Positions 32,491 to 43,955 are shown, counted from the first letter of the stretch. The stretch is DNA of 64,000 bases from Megascapheus bottae (GCA_024803745.1 JANJXV010000037.1:8085501-8149500), one strand, 5' to 3'. The notes: generated by a model from the sequence alone, not told the origin. Translations and numbers: made by a program.

Positions 32491-33050
32491 TTAAAACTAC
32501 TAAGGAACTCTTAGGTGCCATCAGACCATCCTAAAGGCTGGAAAATTCATTCTCCAAAAAGTATGGCTTCAGACAGATGTGAAAGTTTGCAGAAACTTCA
32601 TTGAGAAGGGCCCTGGTTTCTGTTCAGAAGGCAGGAAGACAAATAATACAGAAACTGCAGCACCCAAGGGAAGACTGCTGTCCTTTTCCCCTGGTGCTGT
32701 CATGTATCTGGGTCAAGCCTGTCTGTAAGCATGGCCTTGGGCATCATTAATTGGGTCTCTATTGTTCAGTCATCTCTCTGGATTACCACTCTTTTCACCA
32801 TTTGGCAGATGGAACTTGCTGCTCTTATATTATTAACAAGACTGCCTATAAAAAGCAGTTAAGTAAGGAAGCAAGAAAACATCAATGAAGTCAGTGGCTT
32901 GGTCTCCAATTCTACCACCTACTCATCATCCACTCACCCAATCAACACTAAGCAGCTACTAGGTGCCACACCCTCCAGTGAGCACACACAGTGTGACTTG
33001 ATCTGAAGAAGGTTAAGCTTACTTGAGTAAAGTGGTTAAAACCACTATAT
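32490..33050. other. Unique sequence
   Basis: No recognised feature apart from an L2-like scrap near 32,940 ('cagctactaggtgccacac'). Confidence 0.4.
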
Positions 33051-33051
33051 G

Positions 33052-33290
33052 ATCCAGGAAACAGTGGCTCACATCCTATCTGCTTAGGAGACTGAGATCT
33101 GAGCACTGTAGTTCGAAGCCAGCTCTGGCAGGATAGTCTATGGGACTCATTTCCAAATAACTACCAAAAAAAAAAAAAAAAGCAGAAAGTGGAGCTGTGG
33201 CTCAAGTGGTAGAGCACGAGCCCTGACCTTAAAAGATCAGGGACAGCATTCGTGCCCTAAGTTCAAGACCTAACAGAGGCACAAAGAAAA
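33052..33290 (+). mobile_element. B1-Geo SINE, plus strand
   Basis: 'cagtggctcacatcctatct', 'cgaagccagctctggcagg', an A16 run in the linker, 'gagctgtggctcaagtggta' and 'gttcaagacctaacag'. Confidence 0.9.
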
Positions 33291-33382
33291 AATGAACCAC
33301 CATAATAATCTGCATAGGGCCATATGGAATCACCAGGATAGAAAATACAGAGGAAATAAAAAGTCTCCTGAAAGATAGGACT

Positions 33383-33597
33383 AAACCTAGCGGTTATAAA
33401 CCTACTCAGAAGGATGGGACCTGGGAATCACAGTTTGGAGCCAGACCCAGAAGAAAAGTTTTCAAGACACTACTATCTCTAATTAACCAGCTAAATGCTG
33501 GACAGGAAATATGGTTCAAGTGGTAGAGTGCCAGCCATGAACAATTAAGCTAATCAAAAGGCCCTGAATTCAAGTCCTGGTGCTAACAAAAGCAAAT
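33383..33597 (+). mobile_element. B1-Geo SINE, plus strand, diverged
   Basis: Partial left half ('tactcagaaggatgggacctg'), linker 'ctatctctaattaaccagct', Geo half 'atggttcaagtggtagagtg', 'gaattcaagtcctggtg'. Confidence 0.85.
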
Positions 33598-33675
33598 TTA
33601 GCATGTTCTGAGCTTTTTTTTCATTATTGTTCAAACATACTCACAAATTAGGCACACAGGTTTAGCTAGACTTTC

Positions 33676-33737
33676 ACACACACACATACACACACAAATG
33701 TGCAGGCATGAGTATGTGTGTATGTGTGTGTGTGTAT
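33676..33737. repeat. CA-rich and TG-rich short arrays
   Basis: (CA)n at 33,676-33,696 and (TG)n at 33,714-33,736. Together they form a loose inverted arrangement before a minus-strand SINE. Confidence 0.8.
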
Positions 33738-33942
33738 TTGTAGGAACTGGGGCTTCGGACTTGAACTCAGGGCCTCATGCTTTTCTTGCTCAGCTTTTTC
33801 TACTTATGGCTGATGCCCTAACTGTGCTCCCTCTTCCTGCTTTTTGCTGCTTGAGACTCACAGATTTGCTACCTGTGCTGACTTTGAACCATGATGCCCA
33901 GATTAGCTAGGATCACAGGCATGAGCTACCAGTACCTGGCTT
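33738..33942 (-). mobile_element. B1-Geo SINE, minus strand
   Basis: 'cttgaactcagggcctcatg', 'ggctgatgccctaactgtgc', 'aggatcacaggcatgagcta'. Confidence 0.85.
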
Positions 33943-33944
33943 TG

Positions 33945-35300
33945 TATCCTATTTTCTCCTCTTTGTAGTTGTGTGTAGGATGTCACACCACTTAAGTTTC
34001 AGTTCCTACCCAATTTATGCATCATCATTGACACATTTAACTTTATTTGATCACCATTCTTAATCCAACATTTTGGATAGGAAAATATCCAACGTCCCTA
34101 TCACCAATACTTAAGGTCTTCTCGGAGATCCATTTTTCACAAGCATAGTTGAGTGTGAACATGTGGATAAAGGCTAGATTGGAGTCACCATGTGTCAACA
34201 GAGAAGATGACAGCACCATTGTCAACTAGAGGCATGTCATCGACTTCCTGAAAAATCATCTCACCACATCTCATCTTATCATCACGTTTTGGCCACAGTT
34301 TTACCACCTTAAGACTTTCACAGTGTATACATTCCCAGCCTGTGGGCACTGATGGTCTTCTGAGTCACCTCAATACAGGCAGGGAAGCCACAGGCAGCCA
34401 ACAGGCAGCAGACACATCTATCCTATCTTCTCTATCCTATAATGGACATTTCTTACTGTCCCTCAAACTTTACCTTATGATGACTTGCTCAGAGCCATAC
34501 GATGACTTTGCTCACAGCAAACTTGTTTGCTGTAAGAAAAGTTCTTAGGTTTATTGCATTTCAAGTCACAGCTGTGGTTCCCTTGGCAGAGTCAGAACAA
34601 GTGATTTCCATGACCCATGGGCCAGACACTCCCCCCTCCATTGCTGTTTTCTTTCTATGATAGGCACGTTCCAAATACAGTGGTTTCCTTGATCATAGCC
34701 ATGGGCTTTCAAAGTGATAGAGGGTGATTCTTTCTCTTTCCTTTCTATTTCTGCCCCCCCCCGCACTTTTTGTGCCAATATTCAGGCTTGAACTCACAAC
34801 CTGATCAGTAATGGGTCTGTCCATCCTGGCATTCAGGGAGGCCCCAAGGCAATGGATTGCATGGAAAGCCTACTGCGAGAGGTCAAATCTTTCATGATGC
34901 AGGAAAATTCCTTCATAATCCTGTGCCATAGTCCTCACGGGACTGTATAAGGCTGCACCTTCTTTGACCCCAGGTAAAAGCCTAGGGTACAGTTAAGAGC
35001 TTTACAACCAAATACTGCTCACTCATTTGCAGATACAGTCTCCAAATTCATAGGAATCTTCCCCCTTGCTGGCAGAGAAAGAGCAGCAGCGGTGTTCTGG
35101 TAGGCAGTAGATTCTCTCTCACCCACATTTTAATAAAAGCTCCTAACAATGATTAGTTTAATCATCTCTTCTGTGTTTTGTTTTTTGGTGGAGTTGTTAT
35201 GAGACAAGAAATATGTCTTTAAAAATGATATCAAGAGAGGAAATGTGTGGAAAGGCCACTATCTCAAGTAAAATGCCTAGTATTTATTTGTTATAAACAT
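33945..35300. other. Mostly unique block
   Basis: A short minus-strand SINE remnant sits at 34,766-34,815 ('gccaatattcaggcttgaac'). The rest is unassigned. 34,820-35,150 has a TATA-like word (GACTGTATAAGG) and a later AATAAAAG, but no paired terminal motifs, so I do not call it an LTR. Confidence 0.4.
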
Positions 35301-35309
35301 TTTTATGTG

Positions 35310-35615
35310 TTGCGTGCACTGGCTCAAGCCTGTAATCCTAGCTACTTGGAAAGTGAAAATAGGATCAGAGTTTGAAGACAGCCCAAGCAACAAAGTTCTT
35401 GAGACTCCAATAGCTGGCATGGTAGTATGCACCTGTCATCTCACTGATACAAGGAAGTACACATAGAAACATCTCAGTCTAAGCTGGCCCAGGCATAAAG
35501 CGAGATCCTACCTCAAAAATAAGAGAGGGGTTGGGAGAGTGGCTCAAATGGAAGAGTATCTGTATTGCAAGCATAATGCCCTAGGTTCAAACCCCAACAC
35601 TGCTCCTCCAAAAAT
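35310..35615 (+). mobile_element. B1-B1-dID trimeric SINE
   Basis: Three units in order: B1-like (35,310-35,408, 'caagcctgtaatcctagctac'), B1-like again (35,409-35,520, 'gtatgcacctgtcatctcac', 'gagatcctacctcaaaaat') and ID-like (35,521-35,610, 'gagagtggctcaaatggaag', 'ggttcaaaccccaacactgc'). Confidence 0.85.
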
Positions 35616-36185
35616 TAAACCCAATCTCTGATTTTAAAAGTAACAAAAATCTGGTTGCAGCCCTTTCCCTGGAAAAAAAATTCAATAATCTTCCATTCTT
35701 TCTAAAAATTGGAGACACGAAAATATAACCTAGGCAGCAGAGGCTTGTTGGCATTCTTTTACCTGTTTTGAATTATGCGGTTCCATCCAGTACACATTTT
35801 CCCAGAGGGGGCAGGAATCTTCTTCCCTCAAGAGCATGCTAAACACCCATCTGTCAGAAACAATTTGAGGGTACTGAAGGGTAGAGATGGAGAACAGAAC
35901 AGACCCTCCCTTGAGGTTGCTGTCTGTGCAGAACAGTTCTGGCTCTGCTAGCTGCATGTACTCATTATCCTTGATCAATGGTGTCCCGAGCAGCAGACAG
36001 GGCCACCCACACTGGGGACACAGCAGTCCATGTCCTCAAGAAGCTTGTCCTCTCCTGGCAGAGCCAGATGCCTAGACTAACGACTCCAAGACAATACTAC
36101 ATTTGAGAGCAGAATGCCAAATTCCCTGGGTGGAGCCTTTCCTAGGAGCCTGGGGCTTAACATGGTTCCCCATACAACAGCGCTG
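35616..36185. other. Unique sequence
   Basis: No recognised feature. Overlapping frames at 35,730-36,075 on both strands show no domain. Confidence 0.4.
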
Positions 36186-36189
36186 GGGG

Positions 36190-36310
36190 ACGGCATTGCC
36201 TCAGTGTGACTGAGTTCTGCTCAAGGTCACTACAGTGGTGAGAGGCAGAGCTGTGATTTGAAACCAGGTTGCACTGATTCCTAAATCTGTGCTTTACCAC
36301 AGAAAGTTTC
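36190..36310 (-). mobile_element. MIR fragment
   Basis: 'aaggtcactacagtggtgag..agagctgtgatttgaaacca', then 'gcactgattcctaaatctgtgc', follows the MIR reverse-complement pattern closely. Confidence 0.65.
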
Positions 36311-36689
36311 ACTAGTTTTCCAGTTCTCTTGGCTGAATACTATGTATTGGTGCTTAAGTCAATGTATCAATTTTACTGGATTGTAAACTTCAAAGGCAGG
36401 AAGGACATCTGCTGGTATATTCTGAGGGTGTGGGCATAATTTTGGGATGAGGCATGCCTCTCCAATAATGTGATGTTCAAGCAGATACCTGGAAGAAAGC
36501 AGTTCTTTCTGAGTTCTTTCTCAATGGGAGGGTAAGAAGGAGCATTTAAAGGATGCAGAAGACCTTGGATCAAGGTTTGGTCATATGTCCTAGCTCTACA
36601 TCTCAAGGTCTCATTTGAAGCATGTTAACTAAGAGCAAGCATAATAAACAATCTCCTCCCTCCTCACCCCAGCATCCTATCCTCTTACT

Positions 36690-36845
36690 CTGCTTTACTT
36701 TTCTTTAAAGCCTTTTTCACTATTTGACATTATATTTGAGAGTTTACTATGTACAGCTCCCCACCAACTTTGAGCTCTTTAAAGACATGGACTTTGTCTT
36801 CTGCACCCAGCAGTGATCTGACATGCAGAAGGAACTCCCCACATG
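36690..36845 (+). mobile_element. L2-type LINE 3' fragment
   Basis: 'gagctctttaaagacatggactttgtcttctgcacccagcag' in L2 3'-end order. The text is split here only to name the motif; it spans 36,770-36,815. Confidence 0.5.
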
Positions 36846-36914
36846 ACTATTTGGAAATGTGTCACATATCACTTCTGATGCTCCTTATTATTAAATATTT
36901 ACCATGTATAGCCA

Positions 36915-37080
36915 CTGAGATACATTACTTCATTACTCATAAAAGCTCTATGTGAGCAGGCACCATTATTGTTCTACCTTCCAGAAGGTGAAACTAGGTT
37001 TGTTAACATGATTCAGATGATTCAGTCAGATGTAGAGCTGGGACACATACTCAAGCCTTGATTCAAAACATGGATCTGAT
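36915..37080 (-). mobile_element. MIR fragment
   Basis: 'actcataaaagctctatgtgag', 'accattattgttctaccttcc', 'gatgtagagctgggacacat' in MIR reverse-complement order. Confidence 0.6.
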
Positions 37081-38030
37081 CTTTTGGAGCCTGTTGTGGT
37101 GTCACACACATCGAAGGCCCTCAATAAAGGTCATTACAATTAGTCCAGAGAAAAGGGCATATCCCAAAAGGCATAAGCTAGAAATCAGGGATTATTTCTG
37201 CTCATTACCTGTCTTGGGACTCTGCTGATTATCCTCAAATCCAATTTGCTCTTACTGGGGACTTGAGAAAATGATACTCCATCCAGAGGCTACATTTTCC
37301 AGATTCCCTTGCAGCTAGGTTGGCTATTTAATTGTATACTTACAAAACAATGAGTAGAAATGTGTCTGAAGTAATTTGCTCAATCAAAAATTACTTCCTG
37401 GGATTTTCTCTCTCACACCACTGGTGTGGGTTGGAATGCAGACATGGAGCTGTGCCAGGCTAACCATATCAGTAAGCACAGATGGTAAAATGGAAAATGA
37501 AAACTAAATTAGAAGGAACTTTAATTCCTGAATGATCTTGTAGAGGAGAGGTACAAACCAGTCCCGGGTCATCTGGCAGGTATGGTGAGAGCAGAATGAG
37601 GACAGATAGAAGCAGAGAGGCTACTGCATCAAGGCCCTTTACACAGACTCAAACCAGACACGCTGGCTTTAGTAAAAGTAGTTGCCTCAGAAATGACTAG
37701 GTTTAGTCAAGCTTGGATGTATTTTGAAAATAGAATCAATTAGATTGCCTGATCAATTCTATACTCAAATGAGGCACAGAACAAGAGACAGGAAGACAGA
37801 ATAGGTAAAGAAAAGAGGGAGAAAGAAGAGGAAGAGAAAGATGGAGAAAAATGAGAGGGTGTAGGGGGTAGCAGAATGATTCCATTGACCTAAGCACTAA
37901 GAAGGATGAAATGGCTATGCATTGAGGTGGAAAAATTTCAGAGCTGAATCTATCTTTGCAAAAAGAGCAGGAGCAAATTTTGAAGATGCTTAAGAAAAGA
38001 AGTATCAGGCCTAGACTTGAAGTCAAGACT
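37080..38030. other. Unique or unassigned ancient sequence
   Basis: 37,280-37,480 ('ccagattcccttgcagctagg') resembles an ancient interspersed repeat I cannot name. 37,790-37,870 is GA-rich. No gene recognised. Confidence 0.4.
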
Positions 38031-38032
38031 GC

Positions 38033-38212
38033 GGGGCCAGGAGCATAGCCTAGTGGTAGAATGCTAGCCTAGCATGCATGAAGCCCTGGGTTCAATTCCT
38101 TGGTACCACATACTCAGAAAAAGTCAGAACTGGTGGTGTGGCTCAAGTAGCAGAGCCCTAACCTTGACAAAAAGTGTCCAAGGACAGTGCTCAAGCCACA
38201 GGACTGGGGTGG
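38033..38212 (+). mobile_element. IDL-Geo SINE, plus strand
   Basis: 'catagcctagtggtagaatg', 'gggttcaattccttggtacc', 'ggtgtggctcaagtagcaga'. The A tail is replaced by a GGGT/GGGC-rich run (38,205-38,238). Confidence 0.9.
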
Positions 38213-38238
38213 GTGGGCGGACGGGTGGGGGAGGGGCA
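38205..38238. repeat. G-rich run at a SINE tail
   Basis: Several GGG/GGGG blocks separated by one to three bases, capable in principle of forming a G-quadruplex. Confidence 0.7.
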
Positions 38239-38239
38239 A

Positions 38240-39043
38240 GACTGTTTAAATTGGAATCCTGATTCTGACACTTGAATCCTATGTGCCCGATTTCACCTAT
38301 AAAACTTCTCATAGAGCTTGTAGAAGGGAGAAACACATGCATTCCAGACTTCTTTTGTGTTATGTGATTCTTCACAAAGGCTGCGAACATTTGAGGTCAA
38401 GAAGAGATCTCCACGTCTGCTTATTCCATCTCAAATAACACTAAGCCCCCAAGATTTTTAAAGCAGAGATGTGGCTGTCTGCTGTGGTGTGGGGACAGCT
38501 GGGAGGAAGCTTTCAAAGCAGCTGGTATAGGCATATGACCAGAACATTTTCTTCACCTCAGATTCCTGGCAAAACAAGGCCTATAGTTAGAAAGGAAAGG
38601 TTTTAATTACCAAGCCACCTGTCCAGCCATCTGAAGCCAGCCCCAGCCCTTTGACTGGCTCCCAGTAGGCAGTGGGGCATAGAGGGGGACCATGCTCAGA
38701 GTCCCTAATGTCTTTCATGTTTCACCATACTGCATAATCAGGGAGAAAATTAACCGTTCTCCCTAACAGGCTCCCATTATGTCTCTCCTGCCTCATCTGT
38801 TATGAAGGCTGGAGATAGATACTCAGGGCTGGGGTCAAGATGAGTCTGAATTCATGTGCTCAGGGTAAGGCACCCCCGAACACCTAATGACCTTATGCTC
38901 ACCAAAGCTAACTAGATTCCTTTATTTCCCCCTCCAAACTAAGATAACTGCTTTTGAAATGATAAATTATTACCTGTTGATTTTAGACTGGCAAACATAT
39001 GAAAGGTAAATTGGCTATATTCAATTCTAAGAATAAAAATCAA
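38240..39043. other. Unique block, candidate conserved non-coding DNA
   Basis: No transposon recognised. 38,580-38,960 has homeodomain-type words (TTTTAATTACC, AAATTAACC) and balanced composition. Function unknown. Confidence 0.4.
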
Positions 39044-39058
39044 GAGAAATTCATAGGG

Positions 39059-39270
39059 ATCTGGGAGTTTGGCCTAATAGTAGAGTGCTTGCCTAGCATG
39101 CACAAAGACCAGGGTTGGATTCCTAGGTTGCACATATATAGAAAAGGCCAGAAGTGGTGCTGAGGCTCAAGTGGTAGAGCTCTATCCTTGAGAAAAGCCC
39201 AAAGACAATGCTCAGATTCTGAGTTCAAGCCCCAGGACTGGCAGAGAGAGGGAGGAGAGGGGAAGAGAGG
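39059..39270 (+). mobile_element. IDL-Geo SINE with 15-bp target-site duplication
   Basis: Both halves complete ('tggcctaatagtagagtgc', 'gctgaggctcaagtggtaga'). Flanked by GAGAAATTCATAGGG (39,044-39,058) and GAGAAATCCATAGGG (39,271-39,285), one mismatch. The tail is GAG/GGA-type purine sequence, not plain A. Confidence 0.95.
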
Positions 39271-39375
39271 GAGAAATCCATAGGGGGGAAGAAAAGAGGA
39301 AGAAAACAAAGGGAGGGTGGGAGGAGGAGGAGGCAAGGAGGGAGGAAAAGGAGGAAGGGAAAAGGAAGGAACATG
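39243..39375 (+). repeat. Purine-rich tract
   Basis: GA/GGA-rich sequence starting in the SINE tail and continuing beyond the downstream target-site copy, without a fixed period. Confidence 0.85.
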
Positions 39376-40240
39376 GGAGCTTGAGGCAAATAGAGAACCA
39401 CTTGCTGACCAGAACCCCCAATGCATTAATTTCAATGCATTAAGAGCTTTAAGCTTAGCCCATCCCCATCATGCAACCTCACATAGACAATGCCAACTCT
39501 GAGGTTCTTCAAGACCACCATCAAAAGGGTCCAAATTGATTATCACACTATTATCAACATATGAATAATCAACATATTTTGTAAAGGGAAATTAACCCTT
39601 TCAGCCCCATCCTTTTGAGTTGCTCTTCCCATTATTTCATAAAATGTCATGGACCAAGAAGCTAATGGCTACTTCCCTGTAACTGTCAGAGACCTGCAGC
39701 AAGCGCAGATACATCAAGATACAACTGGGCCTGAGCCTTCCTATGACTGCTCGAATTGTCCCTGGATCATAAACCCAACTGCAGCAGTGAACCATTCCCA
39801 GGCCTCCTTTCACTACTACTATACTACAAAGACTTATTTGAAAGAAAACAACAACAATCTTTGCCTCAGATATTATAATAAGAAACTCTCATGAACTCAT
39901 TTAGGACAAATCACTTGTTTCTAAGATCTGTTCATATGGCTTTACAAGCAAAGCTTGAAATGCTGTTATTTTGTTAGGGGTGCATGTGAGAAGCAACAAC
40001 TTAAGTGTCAGACAAATAGATTTATTCCAGATTCTAGAACTGTATCATCTTTAATTTATGTGAAACTTGGTATTTGATAGCACCAGAACTCTTCTTGCAG
40101 CAGCCAGACTTCTTGCATTACCCAGCTCTCCCCCTCCCTCTGCACTGGCTTTCCTGTGTACCATTCTCTTCCCTCCTGCTCAGGGCACCACAAGGAGCCG
40201 AGTCCTTTCCCATTCCCTCCCCATGGAAACCCTCTTTGCC
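39375..40240. other. Unique sequence
   Basis: No recognised feature. Short frames (39,649-39,894 and 40,067-40,334) have no domain. Confidence 0.4.
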
Positions 40241-40244
40241 AAGC

Positions 40245-40365
40245 TGGTTGTTTGGAGACAGAGTCTCATGGGTTTTTCTGCCAGAGTTGACTTTGAACTA
40301 TGATCCTCCAGTTCTCAGCCTCTTGGATAGCTAGGATTATAGGCATGAGTCACCCCAGGCACTCA
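40245..40365 (-). mobile_element. B1 half of a SINE, minus strand
   Basis: 'ggagacagagtctcatgggt', 'gaactatgatcctccagttc', 'ctaggattataggcatgagt'. The right half is absent. Confidence 0.75.
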
Positions 40366-40374
40366 GTCTTGTTT

Positions 40375-40745
40375 ATTCTTTATTCAGCTTTATTGAAGTA
40401 TAATTGAAAAATACAATTATATGTTTTTAATGAGTAAATGTGCTGATGTGATGTATGTATCCATTGTGAAATGACAACCACAGTCAAGCTAATAAATAGA
40501 TTCATCACCCCACAGTTACTTTTTGGTTTGAGGGTGAATATGCTTAAAGTCCACTCTTAGCAAATTCCATATGTGCAGTGTGATTAACAAGTTATACCAG
40601 ACTGTATTATTGTGAGCACTTACCCAACTTCTAGCTGAACATTTGTATGTGTTAGCCAACATCTTTCCACCTCTCACCCCTACCCCTTAGCCCAGGCAAT
40701 CACTATGGTACTGTTTTTGAGTTAGAATATGTTTCCTAAGCGTTC
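40375..40745 (+). mobile_element. Ancient L1M-type LINE fragment
   Basis: 'cagctttattgaagtataattg', 'ccattgtgaaatgacaaccac', 'agtcaagctaataaatag', then a long gap-free match in order to 'cccaggcaatcactatggtac'. This is a widely recognised old mammalian L1 segment; the subfamily cannot be set here. Confidence 0.7.
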
Positions 40746-40896
40746 AGTTTTGACTATAGCTTTGCCTAGAGAGCTGAATGAACACAAAGAATAAGGAAGA
40801 GCTCAGCTTTCTATCTTCTCCTTCCATGGTTGGTCAAAGCAAAACCAGGCCACTTTCAGCTGCTTGCCTGGAGGCCCCTAGCTCTAGTCCATCATG

Positions 40897-40898
<2 letters not shown>

Positions 40899-40959
<61 letters not shown>
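40899..40959. repeat. (TA)30 microsatellite
   Basis: Perfect TA alternation for about 60 bp, located between a SINE and its upstream target-site copy. Confidence 0.97.
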
Positions 40960-40962
<3 letters not shown>

Positions 40963-41164
40963 CGTTCTTTTTTGGCCAGTCCTGGGATTGAGCTCAGGGC
41001 CTGAGCACTGTCCTTGGACTTTCTTAAGACTAGAGCTCTACCACTTGAGTCTCAACACCATTTCCAGCTTTTTTTTCCCCATGTATATGGTACCGAGAAA
41101 TCGAACTCAGGTCTTCATGTATGTAAGGCAAGCACTCTACCACTAGGCCAAACTCCTGACCCCC
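40899..41164 (-). mobile_element. IDL-Geo SINE with a (TA)30 tail and target-site duplication
   Basis: SINE body at 40,969-41,160 on the minus strand. CCATCATGGA occurs at 40,889-40,898 and 41,165-41,174, so the TA array lies inside the insertion, at the SINE's 3' tail. Confidence 0.92.
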
Positions 41165-41174
41165 CCATCATGGA

Positions 41175-42115
41175 TTTCTGAGGACAATGAATCTACTCTT
41201 CCTGCTTCTCCACAGCTGCTGGCCCTGGTCTATGAAGGAAATTCCACATCCTTCCTCTCACCAAGATACACAGACAGATGGACAGACTCTCACACAGTGC
41301 ACTGTGGGGCCAGGCTAAAGAAGAGGCAACAGGGTTGCTGACCACTGAAAGGGTGACTAACAGCTAGGGTGCTGATTTCACTGGGGGTTGGCCTCCTGGA
41401 ATGACATGAACTCTGAGTTCCTGAAACACCATTCAAAAATCAAATATCTGCAACCCCCGCTTCCCCCCCCTCCCCACCCCGGCCTCCACTCCATATGAGA
41501 CTCTGGGCAAAAGAACACATGGAATTGTTAAGCTGCCCCCGGCTCACTTCCTTAAAACTCCACCTCCAAGGAACATTCTGGAAGTTGTTACAATGCTTGA
41601 AGAAATGCTACAAGCAGATTTTTTTAAAATAGTAACAGAGCAGAAATTTATACCTTAAACAAATCACTCCAACACCAAATCATTCCAACAGATGGGACTT
41701 AGAGCATTTATTATCCCTCTCAGGTCTGGGATTTTTCAAACACTACATTTCCAACAGTCCAGGCTGGGAGTGGTTTGACAGGACCGCTCTGACCAATTAC
41801 CTGCTAATTAAAAGACCTCAGTGGGTGCTGGAGGTAGCAGCTTTGCATAGGGACTTTAATTACAGAGCCCTAGTTTTGCCAAGAAAACACAAAGGGCTTT
41901 TCTGGCTAGATGCTGAGGCTTAGTGTGCACACATGGCCTGCACAGGAGGGGAGGGTGAAGAGTATAACCCTAAGCAGGAAGTGGGGTTTTACCCCCCACC
42001 CCTGGAATCGTTGGAAATAACCGGAACAAAAGGCGTCCTCAATGAGCAGAGAACAGCCACCCTGGACACATCCTGTGGTGTGGGATGGTTCTGACCTAGA
42101 ATTACTTTTTTTCCT
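41175..42115. other. Unique block, candidate conserved non-coding DNA
   Basis: No transposon recognised. 41,740-41,910 is dense in homeodomain-type words (CAATTA at 41,794; CTAATTAAAA at 41,804; TTTAATTA at 41,855) and has TTTGCATA at 41,842. Function unproven. Confidence 0.45.
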
Positions 42116-42117
42116 CT

Positions 42118-42315
42118 GCTAATACAGGGATTTGAACGCAAAGCCTCACATTTGCTCTAGTTGTTTGCTTAGCTGGTACCTTACCATTTGAGCCATGCTT
42201 CTAGCCCTAGAATCTTGAGGACACTTCCATCCAGGCTAGCTTTCAATCTGTGACGTTATAGACCTCAGCCTCCATAGTAGCTAGGATTAACAATCATGAG
42301 TTACTGGTACTGGGT
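42118..42315 (-). mobile_element. B1-dID SINE, minus strand
   Basis: 'acagggatttgaacgcaaag', 'ggtaccttaccatttgagcc', 'cagcctccatagtagctagg'. Confidence 0.75.
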
Positions 42316-42950
42316 TCAGACTAGAATTAGTTCATGCCCCTCTGGCCTTTCCTTAAGTTTGGATGAGAACTTCATTTCTCCTCCAGGTTTCACAGGGCCT
42401 GGCGTAGCCCAGTGTTCATTTTTGACTACTCAAAAAGTACCTTGTCTTCTGGTCATGCCATTGCACAGCCCAGTACACATGATGGAGGCAAGCTAGCCCT
42501 CAGACTCCAGAGAAGCAAGGGCTCAGCTTAACCCATCTGGCTAGTTCAAGGATGGCTTGAGTCAAACCAGCACAATCACAGGAAGTGCCAGGTTGTGTGG
42601 CAGCTCACATTTAGTTGGGGTGTAATATTAGAGCAAGTTTTGAGTCAATGTGTGCTGTACAGTCACAGGAAAGAGATCTGAAAGTGAACAGACAAGGCAG
42701 GCAAAGAAAACTGAGAGAAATTGAAATGGTATATTTGAAGTGCTAGATCAAGCCATTCCTGAATAAATCCACTTATGACTTTCTTTCCTGTCTTTTCTTC
42801 CTTCCTTCTTTTCTTTTTTCTTTCTTTCAACATTGTAAGCCACAAAAGTGCTTTGATACTTAACATGGCTCTAGTTAGGCTTCCTAGCAAGATGCAACTA
42901 AAAATCATCCTATCTGGTAGAAATAATATTGGAAGGTCAAGTGTCAAAAC
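42316..42950. other. Unique sequence
   Basis: CT-rich at 42,780-42,830; otherwise nothing recognised. Confidence 0.4.
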
Positions 42951-42959
42951 AACTGTCTA

Positions 42960-43170
42960 GGGGCCGGGAGTTTGGCCTAGTGGTAGAGTGCTTACCTAGC
43001 ATGCACAAAGACCCGGGTTCAATTCCTTGGTACCACATACATAGAAAAAAGCCAGAAGTGGTGCTGAGGCTCATGTGGTAGAGCTCTAGCCTTGAGAAAA
43101 TCCAAGGACAGTGCTCAGGCCCTGAGCTCAAGCCCAGGACTGGCACCAAAAAAAAAAAAAAAAAAAACAA
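42960..43170 (+). mobile_element. IDL-Geo SINE, near-consensus, with target-site duplication
   Basis: Complete copy, A tail about 20 bases. AACTGTCTA flanks it at 42,951-42,959 and 43,171-43,179. A box TGGCCTAGTGG intact; B box GGTTCAATTCC has one change from the tRNA consensus. Confidence 0.95.
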
Positions 43171-43179
43171 AACTGTCTA

Positions 43180-43955
43180 AATCTCCATGGTTCCAGTTCA
43201 CAAAAAAATACTTGCTGTAGTATATGTGGAAGCCCAGAGATCTTGGTCCAAAATCAAAGAATTCCAGAACTGGAAGGGGTCTTGGGGACAAAACTTCCTG
43301 TTCAGCCATCTTTGCTGACATTTTCTATACAACTATGTTCATGAAGACATAGAGAGGAAAGCTTCATGCAGAAACCAGGATACAGGCTCCTTTTCCTGTG
43401 CTATCCTCCGTGTGCCTGAGCTCAGGAAAAGCCGTCCTGACTGAGCATAACAGGTCCAGGAATCTGTAACCCATCTCTCCCTCAGACCTGAAACTACAGC
43501 AAATACCTCTTCCAATCTGCCTGCATGGGCTTTTACCTTCTCTAACAATCTCTCTCCTTCCTTCTCCTGGTCTTTGATTCATACTAGCCTTCTACATATT
43601 CCCATGTACCAGTCACTCCAAACCTTAACTTATTTCAATTCCATACTGCCTACAGACACGCAAGAACAATGGACTATCCTTAAGACACTACTTCTCCATC
43701 AACCATCAGTTATCTACCCATCCTCTTCCTTACAAATAGTTCTAGTACATCACAAACAGCGGAAATGGCTTATACAGTCTGTCCCTGGCCCCCACACGAA
43801 TACACACCTCTAAAATCAATCCCCCAACCAAGTTATTAGCATCTTCATGACAGATAATATTTCTTAGAGTGTCGAAGTTCACCACCCTACTCTCTTCCTT
43901 ACTTCCTTTCTCCCTATCATTTCTGCCTCACTTCTTTCTTCTTCTTCATTCCTTT
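43180..43955. other. Unique sequence
   Basis: No recognised repeat. The last 70 bases are CT-rich. Confidence 0.4.

Noticed and set aside
32106..32534. 142-codon open frame, the longest in the window
   Set aside because: It runs through a SINE end, a 15-bp minisatellite and polypurine DNA. The period is a multiple of three, so the open frame is a by-product; the protein is G/E/R/K low complexity.
34820..35150. Possible second LTR, from a TATA-like word and a later AATAAA
   Set aside because: No matching terminal TG/CA ends, no second copy in the window, and no flanking duplication.
37280..37480. Possible ancient DNA transposon
   Set aside because: One familiar phrase ('ccagattcccttgcagctagg') without ends or target duplication.
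39040..39435. 131-codon minus-strand frame
   Set aside because: Antisense to an IDL-Geo SINE and a purine-rich tract.
40778..41146. 122-codon plus-strand frame with an IYIYIY run
   Set aside because: Encoded by the (TA)30 array and the adjoining SINE.
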